Positions 8,838 to 19,319 are shown, counted from the first letter of the stretch. The stretch is 64,000 bases of DNA from Fibrobacterota bacterium (GCA_023459055.1 JAEWVR010000004.1:248001-312000), one strand, 5' to 3'. The notes: generated by a model not told the origin, from the letters alone. Numbers and translations are program-made.

Positions 8838-9680
8838 ATGGTAGACATTTTTGACTATACTGACTACCGGAAATTTTTGAAAGATCGTGCTGAATACCTG
8901 AAGAGTATCAAACAACCGATCTCTTACCGATATATTGCAGAATTCGCCGGCTTCAAATCAGCTGGTTTTTTTTCACAGGTGTTAAGCAGCACATGTGATC
9001 TTCCAGACCGTTTTATAGACAAAATCGCAGAGGTTTTTCAACTACGTAAGCGTGAAACTCGCTACTTCGATCTAATGGTGCATTATAATCAGGCTGAAAA
9101 CCATGACGAAAAGAAAACTTTCTTCGGTAAGATGGTTACATTTAAAAAGGGACGTATTAAAACAATTGAACCTGATGCATATGCGTTTTATGATAAGTGG
9201 TATTATTCGGCAATTCGTGCTCTTCTAAACTTTATTACCTTTGACGGTGATTTTTTTGCATTATCAAAAATGGTAATTCCACACATCACTGCCGCAGAAG
9301 CAAAAAAAGCAATTAACGTACTTGAGCGGCTTGAACTCATTAAAAAAGACACATCATCAAATATCTATAAACTCACCAGCAATCATATTTCAACAGGATT
9401 AAATACAGACTCTGTTGTTATCAATAACTTTGTTCTAAACACACTTGACATCGCAAAAGATGCCCTCTACAGATTTCCAAAAAAAGACAGGGGATTCTCT
9501 GCCCTGACACTCAGTGTTTCCCAACAGGGATTTGATACAATCCGGCAAAAAATTGACAATTTACGTGCTGAACTTATCGATTTTGTAAAGCACGACACAA
9601 ATATCGATCGTGTAGTACAGGTCAATTTCCAGGTATTTCCTCTGACTGAAACTGATAAAGCAAGTGAGAATATTCAATGA
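8838..9680 (+). CDS. TIGR02147-family protein
   Basis: A 280-residue soluble protein beginning MVDIFDYTDYRKFLKDRAEY, followed by ISYRYIAEFAGFKSAGFFSQ and LPDRFIDKIAEVFQL. This is the hallmark start of TIGR02147, a paralogous family known mainly from Fibrobacter. Residues about 20-70 look like a helix-turn-helix with an 'F..yl' start, and the second half resembles the DUF4423 region, so a regulator is likely but not shown. Its stop overlaps the start of the following lipoprotein gene (ATGA), so the two are co-translated. Confidence 0.88.
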   Translation: MVDIFDYTDYRKFLKDRAEYLKSIKQPISYRYIAEFAGFKSAGFFSQVLSSTCDLPDRFIDKIAEVFQLRKRETRYFDLMVHYNQAENHDEKKTFFGKMVTFKKGRIKTIEPDAYAFYDKWYYSAIRALLNFITFDGDFFALSKMVIPHITAAEAKKAINVLERLELIKKDTSSNIYKLTSNHISTGLNTDSVVINNFVLNTLDIAKDALYRFPKKDRGFSALTLSVSQQGFDTIRQKIDNLRAELIDFVKHDTNIDRVVQVNFQVFPLTETDKASENIQ

Positions 9681-11212
9681 AAACCATAACTGCATGCCTG
9701 TTCACCATAGTCATTATGGTTATTGTCAGTTGTACAAATGAAATTGCATCAGGCGGCAGTTCTTCTGAGGTTGTTGCCAAAGGGATAATTTACACAACAG
9801 ATAATGCAACCATCAGGGACGTTCAGGTTTATCTTATTCCGCCGGATTATTCGTCAGCTCTTCAGCCGACAACACCACCATTATTGGCCAAAACCGATTC
9901 GACAGGATTTTTCAAGTTCGATTCTGTCAAAAAAGGTCAGTACAATCTATATGCCTGTCATCCATCAAACCCTACCCGTCTTATCGACATTGGAATTAAT
10001 CTTGATATTCCAGAAGACACTGTGTCAATTGATAGTAAAACGCTAAAACACTGTTCTTCTGTGCTGCTCTCCTTACCTGCATCGTTTGATACTGCAACTG
10101 ATTATATCTATCTGGAAGGAACGACACTGAGTTTTAAAGTTTCCAGACTCATTAAAATGTCTGATAATACAAGTGCCGTCCAGCTTGACTCTTTGCCATC
10201 AGGCAGACTCCCTGCGATCAGATATTATTCAAGGTTTTCAAATTCATCCAAAACGATTGCAACGGCAGTAACAACAAGAGAGAATAATACCACTGTAGTC
10301 GGTACTACTACAGACTCAAAACCGATATGGACTATTCCAGTCATTGTTGGAATTAGTGATTCTACCGCCAAAGCATTTGGTGGTATCAACTCAATGAAAA
10401 CTGAACTCACAACATTCATTACAAGTGTCAACTCGATATTCAACACACCCAATGTTTTTAACGGGATCATGAAGTTCTATATCGATTCAATCTATGCATT
10501 TACCCGTCCATGCAGCCTGGAACGATACAGTGTTTTTTCAACAGACTATACCGTCCGGATAATTTTTGATGGCTATTCAAATGTGATGAACGGGTGGATT
10601 GAAAGCTATCGCACAGCGATTCACACTGAAAATATTGAAAATATGTTTAATCAGAGATCTGCGCAGGCAGTCGCATGGCAGCTTGGTTTAAGCCGCGGTT
10701 GCATTATGTCATCTTATATGTTTGTGATAGCAGAAAATAATCCGGTAAACAAAACATCCTTTGATGGTGAGTATTGTTTCATGTACAGACCATACTCAGC
10801 ATCGTCATGGGATAAGTATAATATCTATGCAATTAATTACTACAATACACGGGTCAATTCTCACATTGCTACTCTTCCGGGGTACCCTTACAAAATGACA
10901 ATCTCAACACGAACCGCAAGCAATGCAGTTGTTAAGAATGCCCAGATCAGTGTTTTTGGAGTGAGATGGAACTCATTTGCAGTAACAGACACCCTTGTCA
11001 CGGCATCAACCGACACCTTTGGCAGATATACCTTTCAAACTAATCCTTATAAAGTTTTCTCTAATGGAAATACCGCATATTGCAATCTTTTATTACGGTC
11101 TATCTCGTCAACAGACACCGCTTATGCCTGGATGCCCATAAATGAGCCCGGTATATCCTTTTTTGAAAACGGAAGCGCAGAATTTGTAAAGACCCTCATC
11201 TTTTCAAAATGA
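9677..11212 (+). CDS. putative lipoprotein with carboxypeptidase-regulatory-like domain
   Basis: A 511-residue secreted protein with a hydrophobic leader ending in the lipobox IVSC (Cys at about residue 19). A Ser/Gly-rich linker follows, then a beta-sandwich of the CarboxypepD_reg type (about residues 32-105: VVAKGIIYTTDNATIRDVQV, DSTGFFKFDSVKKGQY). The middle is unrecognised and rich in aromatic residues and Thr. A second Ig-like region near residues 415-465 has DTFGRYTF. It is coupled to the TIGR02147 gene, suggesting a regulator and cell-envelope protein unit. The function is unknown. Confidence 0.7.
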   Translation: MKTITACLFTIVIMVIVSCTNEIASGGSSSEVVAKGIIYTTDNATIRDVQVYLIPPDYSSALQPTTPPLLAKTDSTGFFKFDSVKKGQYNLYACHPSNPTRLIDIGINLDIPEDTVSIDSKTLKHCSSVLLSLPASFDTATDYIYLEGTTLSFKVSRLIKMSDNTSAVQLDSLPSGRLPAIRYYSRFSNSSKTIATAVTTRENNTTVVGTTTDSKPIWTIPVIVGISDSTAKAFGGINSMKTELTTFITSVNSIFNTPNVFNGIMKFYIDSIYAFTRPCSLERYSVFSTDYTVRIIFDGYSNVMNGWIESYRTAIHTENIENMFNQRSAQAVAWQLGLSRGCIMSSYMFVIAENNPVNKTSFDGEYCFMYRPYSASSWDKYNIYAINYYNTRVNSHIATLPGYPYKMTISTRTASNAVVKNAQISVFGVRWNSFAVTDTLVTASTDTFGRYTFQTNPYKVFSNGNTAYCNLLLRSISSTDTAYAWMPINEPGISFFENGSAEFVKTLIFSK

Positions 11213-11277
11213 TTACCGGAATATATTCAACCTTATCTTCCAATAGTAATCGCAAATTGATGAGACGAGTTTTTTGT

Positions 11278-13230
11278 TTATAATTTTTCCAGTTTATTCA
11301 ATTCACGCAGTACGCTGCCTTTTGTCAGAACATCCCGCATTACAACAGGCTTATCAGGTGTACGGCCTGAAAATATTGCTAAAAACGGAATGCTTTGAGA
11401 GCCTAATGAGCGTAATAGTGAGTCCCTGACCGCATCCGGTGATGTTACATCAACTTTAAGCGCCAGTACATTTTTCTCTTTTATTAATGCAACAACATCT
11501 TTTTTAGTAAGTACCATAATGTAATTATATTGACAGTTCATACACCAGTTTGCAGTAAAATCAAGAATTACATGTCTTCCCTCTTTTTGAGCATTTATAA
11601 ATAACTCCGGTTCAAAATCAATCCAGACATCATTTTCTTTTTCAACATTTGCTGCTGCACTATTTGAAAATGATGGATAAACGACCATAAATGAAGTGTA
11701 CAGAGCTCCGGTAATTATTATTAGAGCTGATAAAATCGCAATAATTTTTGTTTTCACGTTTGAACCATATGGAGCGATTCTTGTAAAAACGACCACACCA
11801 AACGCCAGAATCACACAAAAAAGAACTGTCGGGACAATCATGTCTGATGGCAATCCGATCATCAGATATACTGCAAAACCGATAAGCAGGAATCCCATGA
11901 TTTTTTTGAAATCATTCATCCAGTCACCCGGCTTAGGCAGATATTTTGACAATTTTGGAATTGACGATAAAAGAATATATGGGAAGCTCATTCCTAAACC
12001 TATGGTCGTATAGACGATAAAGACTGCATATGCAGGCTGCAACAGTGACCATGCGAGAACTGCTCCAAGAAATGGACCACTGCACGGTGTTGCAAGAATT
12101 GTCGCAAAAACACCTTTAAAGAAATCTCCTGCAATACCATCGCGCTTTTGAATGTTACTGTTTGCCACAGAGCCTGACACATTAAGCATATACACATCAA
12201 AAAGTCCAAGTGCGAAAACAACAATTACGGCAATAATGGCAATAAGCGCTTTGGGATCCTGAAACTGGCGTCCCCAGGAAAAACTTGCAAATGAGGCAAG
12301 TAATGCCAGCAGCATGAATACTGATACCACCCCGGCAGAAAAAGCAAGACTGTGCAGGATGGTCTTCTTCCGATCCATATCTGCACCTTGCGCGAATGAA
12401 AGTATCTTTACACCAAGCACAGGTAAAACACACGGCATTGCATTGAGGATTATTCCTGCGATAAAAGCTAATAGAATTGCCAGAAAGATATTCAAATCCG
12501 TTCCGGCATTTTGAGGTGAAAATTTCCAATCATACGTTTTCGGCTGAACATTGCTTTGTAGGTCACCTAAATTCAAACCAACAATATCCAGACCCGGACC
12601 GGTCAACTCCGTTGCCGTATCATGTAAACCTGCATAAGGGGATAGAGCCTGAGTTTTTGTGGATATTTTTAATGCCTGCAAAATGGTATTATCATTATCG
12701 AAAAGAGTTTTTTCTGACGCTGTGCCTACTGGTACTGTAAACTCCATAGTTTCATCAACAGGATAGCAGGACTTGTCACATAATAATCCTGTTATGTTTA
12801 AGGTATTTTTGTATGACATCTCTGCTGCGGAATCAGATACTATACCCTGCAGGAAAAAACATACATCACCATCAAATGAATTGACCCACCCGCCAACTTC
12901 AGGTGTAAATTTTTTAGACTTCTGTTTAAGTAACCTGTTCCAGACTATTGCATCGTCACTTTTTACTGCATACTCCATTGGTTTACCGATTCCAGGTCCT
13001 TTTGGATTATCATAAAAATGATGTCTATCCGGAATTGAAATTTTTAGAGCAACCAGTATTGTATCACCCTTCGTGTAAACCGGTTTTGACAGAACCGTCT
13101 CAACACTGATTCTTGGTAATTCCTGACAATTCGCATGCTGTACAAAGACCTGAATCAAAAACAATGTAAATAAGAATTTAACAATTCCTTTTCTGTATTT
13201 TGTATCACCGCTATGTTTTACTAAACTCAT
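11278..13230 (-). CDS. dsbD: thiol:disulfide interchange protein DsbD
   Basis: Moves electrons from the cytoplasm to periplasmic thiol proteins. After a signal peptide there are three parts. The DsbD-alpha domain has the Cys pair CDKSCYPV. The membrane domain of eight or so helices carries its redox Cys residues in NAMPCVLPVLG and ATPCSGPFLG. The C-terminal thioredoxin domain has WCMNC. The ATG at 13230 is preceded by GGAG; an in-frame GTG 15 bp upstream is less likely. Besides protein folding, such reductants serve cytochrome c maturation, which is relevant to the System II genes at 49.5-52.6 kb (inference). Confidence 0.93.
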   Translation of the reverse strand: MSLVKHSGDTKYRKGIVKFLFTLFLIQVFVQHANCQELPRISVETVLSKPVYTKGDTILVALKISIPDRHHFYDNPKGPGIGKPMEYAVKSDDAIVWNRLLKQKSKKFTPEVGGWVNSFDGDVCFFLQGIVSDSAAEMSYKNTLNITGLLCDKSCYPVDETMEFTVPVGTASEKTLFDNDNTILQALKISTKTQALSPYAGLHDTATELTGPGLDIVGLNLGDLQSNVQPKTYDWKFSPQNAGTDLNIFLAILLAFIAGIILNAMPCVLPVLGVKILSFAQGADMDRKKTILHSLAFSAGVVSVFMLLALLASFASFSWGRQFQDPKALIAIIAVIVVFALGLFDVYMLNVSGSVANSNIQKRDGIAGDFFKGVFATILATPCSGPFLGAVLAWSLLQPAYAVFIVYTTIGLGMSFPYILLSSIPKLSKYLPKPGDWMNDFKKIMGFLLIGFAVYLMIGLPSDMIVPTVLFCVILAFGVVVFTRIAPYGSNVKTKIIAILSALIIITGALYTSFMVVYPSFSNSAAANVEKENDVWIDFEPELFINAQKEGRHVILDFTANWCMNCQYNYIMVLTKKDVVALIKEKNVLALKVDVTSPDAVRDSLLRSLGSQSIPFLAIFSGRTPDKPVVMRDVLTKGSVLRELNKLEKL

Positions 13231-13389
13231 ACTTACAAACTCCACATAATCTAAAATTACCCATTCTAACTAAGTATCAAACAATACTCAGTGCCTATAG
13301 TAGTACGATTGATCAGATATTAAATTTTTGCATTGCGACCAATTTGAATACATTCAGGATAAAAATTGTTATCATAGGTGACAATACAA

Positions 13390-14103
13390 TTATTTTCTGA
13401 ATGTACCTTTGAGGTATAACTGCCGTTTTGGCTCTTCAAAACGCTCTATAGCATAGCGTAATGCCGTACGGGGAAGTTTTGTATAGTGTTTTTTAAGAAA
13501 CTCCTCAAGGATAGGTTCATCCCGTTTCCCAATTTCACGCAGCATCCATCCGCAGGCTTTATGCATCAGGTCTTCTTTGTCACCAAGCAGTAATTCAATA
13601 ATCGCAAATGCATCATCAAACGATGATTTCTTTATGTACCAAAATGTTGACAATACAGAAATACGGCGTTCCCAGAGCAGATTTGATTTGGCCCACTTGT
13701 AAAGCTGGTCTCTTGACCTGCGTTCATGATACAACCCTGAAATCTGTGGAGCTGACAAATCCACCAGATCCCAATTGTTGATATAACGGGTATTTTTTGC
13801 ATATACTGAAAAAATTTTTGTCTGCAAACGCTCATCCGCACCAGACATCATTCTGACAAGTAACAGTAAAGCACAAAGACGATCTTCGTGATAAACAGAA
13901 TGCAGAAGTGAAGTAATCTCATCAAGTGAAACTGTTTTGCTGTGCTTGTTAACAATCTCACGAATAACCGGTACTTTTATTCCCCTGAATATATCACCCT
14001 CACCATACTGACCTTTACCCGTTTTGAAAAAACCACTTAATATTTTTGCTTGAGCAGCATCCGCCCGTTGTTCAAGTTCCTTTACAATTGCACCACGCAT
14101 CAT
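13390..14103 (-). CDS. AlkD-like DNA alkylation repair protein
   Basis: About 237 residues of helical HEAT-like repeats, typical of AlkC/AlkD DNA glycosylases that remove alkylated bases. Visible family segments are KGQYGEGDIFRGIKVPVIR, INNWDLVDLSAPQI, the substrate-site WERRISVLSTFWYIKK and HKACGWMLREIGKRD. The Trp and Asp of INNWDLVD match the catalytic region. The start is set at the double ATG at 14103/14100, which follows GGAT; the frame stays open 48 bp further without a better site. Confidence 0.9.
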   Translation of the reverse strand: MMRGAIVKELEQRADAAQAKILSGFFKTGKGQYGEGDIFRGIKVPVIREIVNKHSKTVSLDEITSLLHSVYHEDRLCALLLLVRMMSGADERLQTKIFSVYAKNTRYINNWDLVDLSAPQISGLYHERRSRDQLYKWAKSNLLWERRISVLSTFWYIKKSSFDDAFAIIELLLGDKEDLMHKACGWMLREIGKRDEPILEEFLKKHYTKLPRTALRYAIERFEEPKRQLYLKGTFRK

Positions 14104-14170
14104 AATTATCCTTTTTTTTGATACTACCGTTGACATTAACAACAAATTCATCAGCCTGGAAAACGCCCAG

Positions 14171-16441
14171 CTACTCTACAACTGTAAATTTTACACTCTG
14201 AAAATCTACAGATGATCGTCCGATCATGAGCTCGAACTCACCGGGCTCAACAATATATTGCATGTCAATATTCCAAAACGCTAACTTACTCTTGTCAATT
14301 ACAAAATGAACTCTTTCTGTTACTCCTTTTTTAAGGGATATACGCTTGAAGTCTTTCAATTCCATTACCGGACGTGTTACCGAAGCGACACTGTCGCGTA
14401 TATAGAGCTGCACTATCTCATCCCCATCCATAGTACCGGTGTTTGTTATGTCGATTGACGCAACAACAGAATCATCCTGAGTAATTTCCCGGGATGAAAG
14501 TCTTATTTCACCATAATTGAACGTGGTATAGCTCAATCCATAACCAAATGGATACAATGGTTTACTGTCAAGTGTCAGATAATCAAGATAATGTGCCTGA
14601 GGTTTATGATTATAATACAGCGGTAACTGTCCGACTGATTTTGGAAATGTGATTGTTAGTTTACCTGATGGAGAAATATCTCCGAAAATTACTTCAGCAG
14701 CAGCAGTACCGGCCTGTTCTCCCATATACCATCCCTCTATTACAGCATTTGCTTTTGCATTTATTGAGGTAATCGAAAGGGGCCGGCCATTTGCCAGATA
14801 TACTATAACCGGTTTACCTGTTGCAAACATAGCCTCTGCCAAAGCTGATTGCTCTCCAAATAATTCAAGTGTATGTGTATCACCGATATGCCCTTTTGCC
14901 CAGGCTTCACGACAAAGCTGCTCATTTTCGCCAATAGCAAGAATGATAACATCCGCTGTATTGGCAATTGCAACAGCATCTGCGATTAATTTCCTGTTTT
15001 CATAAGCAGATGATGGAACCACAGGATCATTTTTCCAGTTATAATAGCTTGTTGTACTATTATCTGTTAATTTACATCCCTGCGCATAAATGACATTTGC
15101 AATTGCACCGGCACGATTTACAATTCCAGAGTAAAGACTTACCTGCTGATACGGTTCACCGGAATAACCGCCTAAACCAGTAGTCTTTGCACATGGTCCA
15201 ATCACCGCAATCGTTTTATACGTATTTAATCGTAATGGAAGTATCGAGTCATTTTTTAAAAGTACAATTGACTCCCTTGCAGCTTTAAGAGCAAGCACGG
15301 TATGCTCCTTTCGCCGGCTTATTTCCACAGCACGCCCATAATCAATAAATGGATTGTCAAACAGTCCCATTGAAAATTTCTGGTGAAGCACCATGCGAAC
15401 AGCATTGTCAATTAGCGAAATATCAATTTTTTTCTCATTAACTAACTGGTCAATATATACAAAGCATGTTGGAACAGGAAACTCACATTGAACGCCTGCA
15501 TTTAAAGCCCTGAGGGCTGCATGCATTGGATTCCCGGCTACCGACTGACGCACATGTAAATGTTCAATGCCATAATAGTCTGAAATGATCATGCCTTTAA
15601 ACCCCATCATATCTCTCAGGACATCTTTTAACAACCAGGTATTGCAATGTGATGGCACACTATCAATTTCGTTATAGGACGGCATGACTGAGAATGGTTT
15701 TGATGCATCAATACACATTTTGAAAGGCAGCAGATGTTTTTCAAAAAGTAATCGACGTGATATATTTGATGGAGCCTGATTGATTCCAGCTTCAGGTTGT
15801 CCATGCCCGGCAAAATGCTTTACTGTTACAGCGACACTATCAGGACCGATTATGCCATCATTTGTACCCTGATAACCATTTACCGCAGCAGATCCAAGAA
15901 CACCAGTCAGATAAGGATCCTCACCGCATGTTTCCTCTACTCTGCCCCATCGTGGTTCAGTGCACACATCAAGATTCGGAGAAAAAACATGGTGTGTTCC
16001 CCGGGATCGCATTTCGAGAGCTACGATTTTGTAAATATCACGAAAAAGACCTGGATCCCAGGAGCTCGATAGGCCAATAACCTGAGGAAAAACCGTTGCT
16101 TCTCTTCTCATTAATCCATGAGGACCCTCATCAAAAAACAGAGCTGGTATGCCGAGTCTTGTCTCGTCAATAAGATATTTCTGAATTCTGTTACGCTGAT
16201 CAACTGTTTCTTTAATAGCCATAAATGAAGGATGAACGGAATGAATACCAATACCAAATGTTTCCTTCATTTTATCTTTATCATTTAAATATGTATCATC
16301 AAAATCAACTATACCACCGCACCAGATACCGATTAATTGTGCGACCTTTTCCTTTATACTCATTTCAGAAATGAGTGATTCAACTCTTTTATCAACTGAT
16401 AATGCACTATTTTTAAATGCTATATTTTGCATTAGTAGCAC
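14171..16441 (-). CDS. glycoside hydrolase family 3 (beta-glucosidase/xylosidase type)
   Basis: A 756-residue enzyme with the GH3 layout: a (beta/alpha)8 domain, the GH3 C-terminal domain and a fibronectin-III-like domain (last ~75 residues). The nucleophile should be Asp288 in GMIISDYYGIEH; RWGRVEETCGEDPYL and KHFAGHG are the usual substrate-pocket segments. No signal peptide is seen, so it is probably cytoplasmic and acts on imported oligosaccharides. GGAAGG precedes two candidate starts, GTG (16441) and ATG (16432). The upstream gene encodes a sugar-binding-type protein, which suggests a linked sensing role. Substrate specificity cannot be read from the sequence. Confidence 0.92.
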   Translation of the reverse strand: MLLMQNIAFKNSALSVDKRVESLISEMSIKEKVAQLIGIWCGGIVDFDDTYLNDKDKMKETFGIGIHSVHPSFMAIKETVDQRNRIQKYLIDETRLGIPALFFDEGPHGLMRREATVFPQVIGLSSSWDPGLFRDIYKIVALEMRSRGTHHVFSPNLDVCTEPRWGRVEETCGEDPYLTGVLGSAAVNGYQGTNDGIIGPDSVAVTVKHFAGHGQPEAGINQAPSNISRRLLFEKHLLPFKMCIDASKPFSVMPSYNEIDSVPSHCNTWLLKDVLRDMMGFKGMIISDYYGIEHLHVRQSVAGNPMHAALRALNAGVQCEFPVPTCFVYIDQLVNEKKIDISLIDNAVRMVLHQKFSMGLFDNPFIDYGRAVEISRRKEHTVLALKAARESIVLLKNDSILPLRLNTYKTIAVIGPCAKTTGLGGYSGEPYQQVSLYSGIVNRAGAIANVIYAQGCKLTDNSTTSYYNWKNDPVVPSSAYENRKLIADAVAIANTADVIILAIGENEQLCREAWAKGHIGDTHTLELFGEQSALAEAMFATGKPVIVYLANGRPLSITSINAKANAVIEGWYMGEQAGTAAAEVIFGDISPSGKLTITFPKSVGQLPLYYNHKPQAHYLDYLTLDSKPLYPFGYGLSYTTFNYGEIRLSSREITQDDSVVASIDITNTGTMDGDEIVQLYIRDSVASVTRPVMELKDFKRISLKKGVTERVHFVIDKSKLAFWNIDMQYIVEPGEFELMIGRSSVDFQSVKFTVVE

Positions 16442-16812
16442 TCAACCTTCCTGACTCTGAAATATCTTTTAGACATGCACTGACTACTATTACTATCACC
16501 CACAATATATTATTTGCATTTTGTATCATGCAAACGTAGTCAACGTGACAAGCAATTGAAATTGTAAAAATAAAGCGTAGCATAATTCTACAGTATTCTG
16601 AAGAAGCAAGGTCTAATGCCCTATAATACATTTACTTGCAATACAGTAATAATTACTGATAGTGATGAGTACAAAAGCAACTTTATTCATTTCTAATTTG
16701 TTTCAGACATTGTACAGCAATCTGTGCAAGCGTTTTTATACCAGATAATTCTGTAACCGGGTCAACTTATTATTGGTTTTATATATTCGTAAATGCTTTT
16801 ACAAGTCATGTG
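16442..16812. promoter_or_regulatory. intergenic region with two inverted repeats upstream of the GH3 gene
   Basis: A 371-bp AT-rich gap before the leftward GH3 gene. It holds a 15-bp palindrome CAGTAAT-A-ATTACTG (16644-16658) and an inverted repeat TTTGCAT/ATGCAAA (16513-16534, spacer 8). Both are of operator size and sit where GH3 control is expected. No gene is seen here. Confidence 0.4.
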
Positions 16813-18528
16813 TTAACAATTGTGATTTAATCTTTTATTTTCTGAATAGATCATTATATTTTTAATCATATTACTTATTTGCAGAAGTATTGTTTCATAA
16901 TAAATACCAAGATGTTTACCATGTTCAATTAAAGCCAGACCGATTTGAGACTCGTTTACATACAATACCTTTGCTATCAATACCAGAGAATTATTTTGTT
17001 CAAGAAACCATTCCGGTACAAACGACACCGATGGTGAATAAGTTTTATCAACCGATGATAAATCGATTGGCACCCCATCTTGAATTGCAGCAACAATCTC
17101 TGCGTATTCTGGAATATCCCATGCAGTATTGCGATCGTTATGAATCTCTTTTGCATAATATGCAATAAAACAGGTATTTATTTCCAGCTCCGGCAGGTTT
17201 TTAACTAATATAGCTGAAAGCGATTTAATATCCGAGGCTGAAACAAGCCTGGAATATACTGTGCGAAAAGCAAATGAGGTTTTTCTGTACTCAGTAATTT
17301 TCCTGGTCTCAATAATACGAATAGTATCAAGCAATACCGCCTGTAAACCACTGGTTATTTTTTCTATAAATGTCTCATTAGTTGTTTCGCATGTTTTGAG
17401 CTTCCACTTATAAGCCAATAACAGCAGCACCTCTTTCCATATTTCGAAATCCAAGCCGAATTCATTGCATTCGTAAAGAATCGTATGAAAACTGCTGTAG
17501 ATATTTTTTTCGTTTTTTCCCAATTCAAGTTCCTTTCTAATACAACTATCAATTATTTGATAGTAAGGTTTATACGCTGTATTATGTAAAAAGAACTCAT
17601 CCTCATCAAATGAATCGTAATTGTTTTTATTTGTAAGTATCGATAATGTTTTTGATGCAGCACTGCATCCACAGCTATTACGTATAATGAGGCGGGTTGG
17701 AATTGTTTTAACAAATGGAACAACTGCATTTTCACAAAGATCAACAGCGGTCCTTACAGCAACAATCCCCTGCTCAATGAGATTCTGTGTAACAGTAGAA
17801 ACCGCGGGTTCATAATATTTAGAAAGTTCAGAATCATCAAATCCGATGACACTGATATCCTGAGGTATCCTCTTGTTAATGCTTTTCAGATAATCCATCG
17901 CACCTATTGCCATATCATCGTTCGCAGCGATAATTGAACTGAAAGGAACATTAAGTGAGTACAGTTTCTCTGCTGCATCAAATCCGCTTGAGGTCGTAAA
18001 TGAACCATTGACAATTAACCGTTCATCAATTTCCAGTTGTTCATTTTTCATTGAGTCAATATAGGCATTAAGACGAACCCGAGCTTCAGGATTTTCATCA
18101 GGACCTTTAATAAAAGCAATCTGACGACAACGGTGAAACTTAACCAGATGTGAAACGGCATCCATAATTCCAGTTTTATTATCAATTATAATACTATGTA
18201 CACCGTCAAGTGGTACACTTACACTAACTAAAGGAATCGATTTATATGTAAGGTAAAATTTTTCAAAATCAGCTTCTGTTATATAGTTTCTGAATGTACC
18301 TGATGCCATTATGAGTGCATCAAGGTGACATTTACTAATGAAGGAATATATTATATTGGCTTGAAATTCAAAATTATCGGGATGGTTCAGGTTACATCCG
18401 GGAAACAAAATTATCTTATGTCCAAGAATTTTTGCTTCCTGTTTGATACCCCTGATAATTTCGGTCGCATATATTGAGCTTATTTCATCAATAAGAAATC
18501 CAATAAGCAGATTTTTCTTAATGGGCAT
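16813..18528 (-). CDS. LacI-type periplasmic-binding-fold sensor lacking DNA-binding and output domains
   Basis: A 571-residue protein. Residues about 8-285 are a Peripla_BP_3 domain like the ligand domain of LacI regulators (LLIGFLIDEISSIYATEII, IAFIKGPDENPEARVRLNAY, AANDDMAIGAMDYLK, DISVIGFDDSELSKYYEP). No N-terminal helix-turn-helix and no signal peptide are present. Residues ~290-571 are helical with a GAF-like last part. In related proteins this architecture usually continues into GGDEF, kinase or HTH output, but here it stops right after the GAF-like region (IYSENKRLNHNC). It may act through a partner. It lies upstream of GH3 on the same strand. Confidence 0.75.
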   Translation of the reverse strand: MPIKKNLLIGFLIDEISSIYATEIIRGIKQEAKILGHKIILFPGCNLNHPDNFEFQANIIYSFISKCHLDALIMASGTFRNYITEADFEKFYLTYKSIPLVSVSVPLDGVHSIIIDNKTGIMDAVSHLVKFHRCRQIAFIKGPDENPEARVRLNAYIDSMKNEQLEIDERLIVNGSFTTSSGFDAAEKLYSLNVPFSSIIAANDDMAIGAMDYLKSINKRIPQDISVIGFDDSELSKYYEPAVSTVTQNLIEQGIVAVRTAVDLCENAVVPFVKTIPTRLIIRNSCGCSAASKTLSILTNKNNYDSFDEDEFFLHNTAYKPYYQIIDSCIRKELELGKNEKNIYSSFHTILYECNEFGLDFEIWKEVLLLLAYKWKLKTCETTNETFIEKITSGLQAVLLDTIRIIETRKITEYRKTSFAFRTVYSRLVSASDIKSLSAILVKNLPELEINTCFIAYYAKEIHNDRNTAWDIPEYAEIVAAIQDGVPIDLSSVDKTYSPSVSFVPEWFLEQNNSLVLIAKVLYVNESQIGLALIEHGKHLGIYYETILLQISNMIKNIMIYSENKRLNHNC

Positions 18529-18888
18529 TTACTACACCCCTTGCATTGCATTAAAATTTCAGATGTTATATTCATCCTGACGACACCATGATAATAACCA
18601 AACACTTAATCTATTGTATTCTATTTAGTTTTTTTATTCAATTAAAATCATCTTCTTTTAAGACCCGAAAACAAGTCCCTGTTTGGACGAATTATTTGTC
18701 TAACAACTTGTCTTAAATACGTAACAACTTATTTTTCAACGCAATGCCTATCTCTGTAACAGCGATAATTTACCTACTCTAAATGCATCCCTGAATTGTA
18801 GAATATGAATATTCTATAGCTACTTGAAGCATTGTGTAGACATTGGTGTTCAGATTTAACAATGTTCATTACTAACAGAAAGCGTTCT

Positions 18889-19200
18889 ATGGAAATACAT
18901 TGCCAGGAAACAGAATGTGGGATTCTCTACTCAATTAAAGGGGCTTTGAGCGGAACCCAGAAATCAACCATATCCGTCTTTGAAAAACTTAGCGCAGCAA
19001 TTGACAAAGGCACAAAAGGAATAGTAATTGATCTTAAAATGACTACTTTTGTCGACAGTATGTCAATAGGTCTCCTCGTCGGAGTTCTTTTAAAAGCAAA
19101 AGAAAAAAACATACCGCTACGATTCCAGAATATCCCGGAACATATTGGAAGGGTATTTGAATCGACGCAGCTAAAAAAGATTTTCCCGGAATTGTACTGA
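18889..19200 (+). CDS. STAS-domain protein (anti-sigma-factor antagonist type)
   Basis: About 103 residues forming one STAS domain: a start MEIHCQETECGILYSIKGAL, the central GIVIDLKMTTFVDSMSIGLLV and a C-terminal IGRVFESTQLKKIF. The DSMSIG motif corresponds to the phosphorylatable Ser region of SpoIIAA/RsbV (usually DSSGLG). ATG 18889 fits the domain edge; an in-frame ATG at 18862 and a TTG at 18832 are alternatives without a ribosome-binding site. No partner kinase or phosphatase is adjacent. Confidence 0.85.
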   Translation: MEIHCQETECGILYSIKGALSGTQKSTISVFEKLSAAIDKGTKGIVIDLKMTTFVDSMSIGLLVGVLLKAKEKNIPLRFQNIPEHIGRVFESTQLKKIFPELY

Positions 19201-19319
19201 TTCTTCGAACCGGTAGTACGATGAGACCTTTTGTAAACGTTTCCATGTTATATTGAGTTATTTATCCAACAATGTCAATTCACCAGTATCGCCACATACT
19301 CTGTTTTTACAGTACTAAT

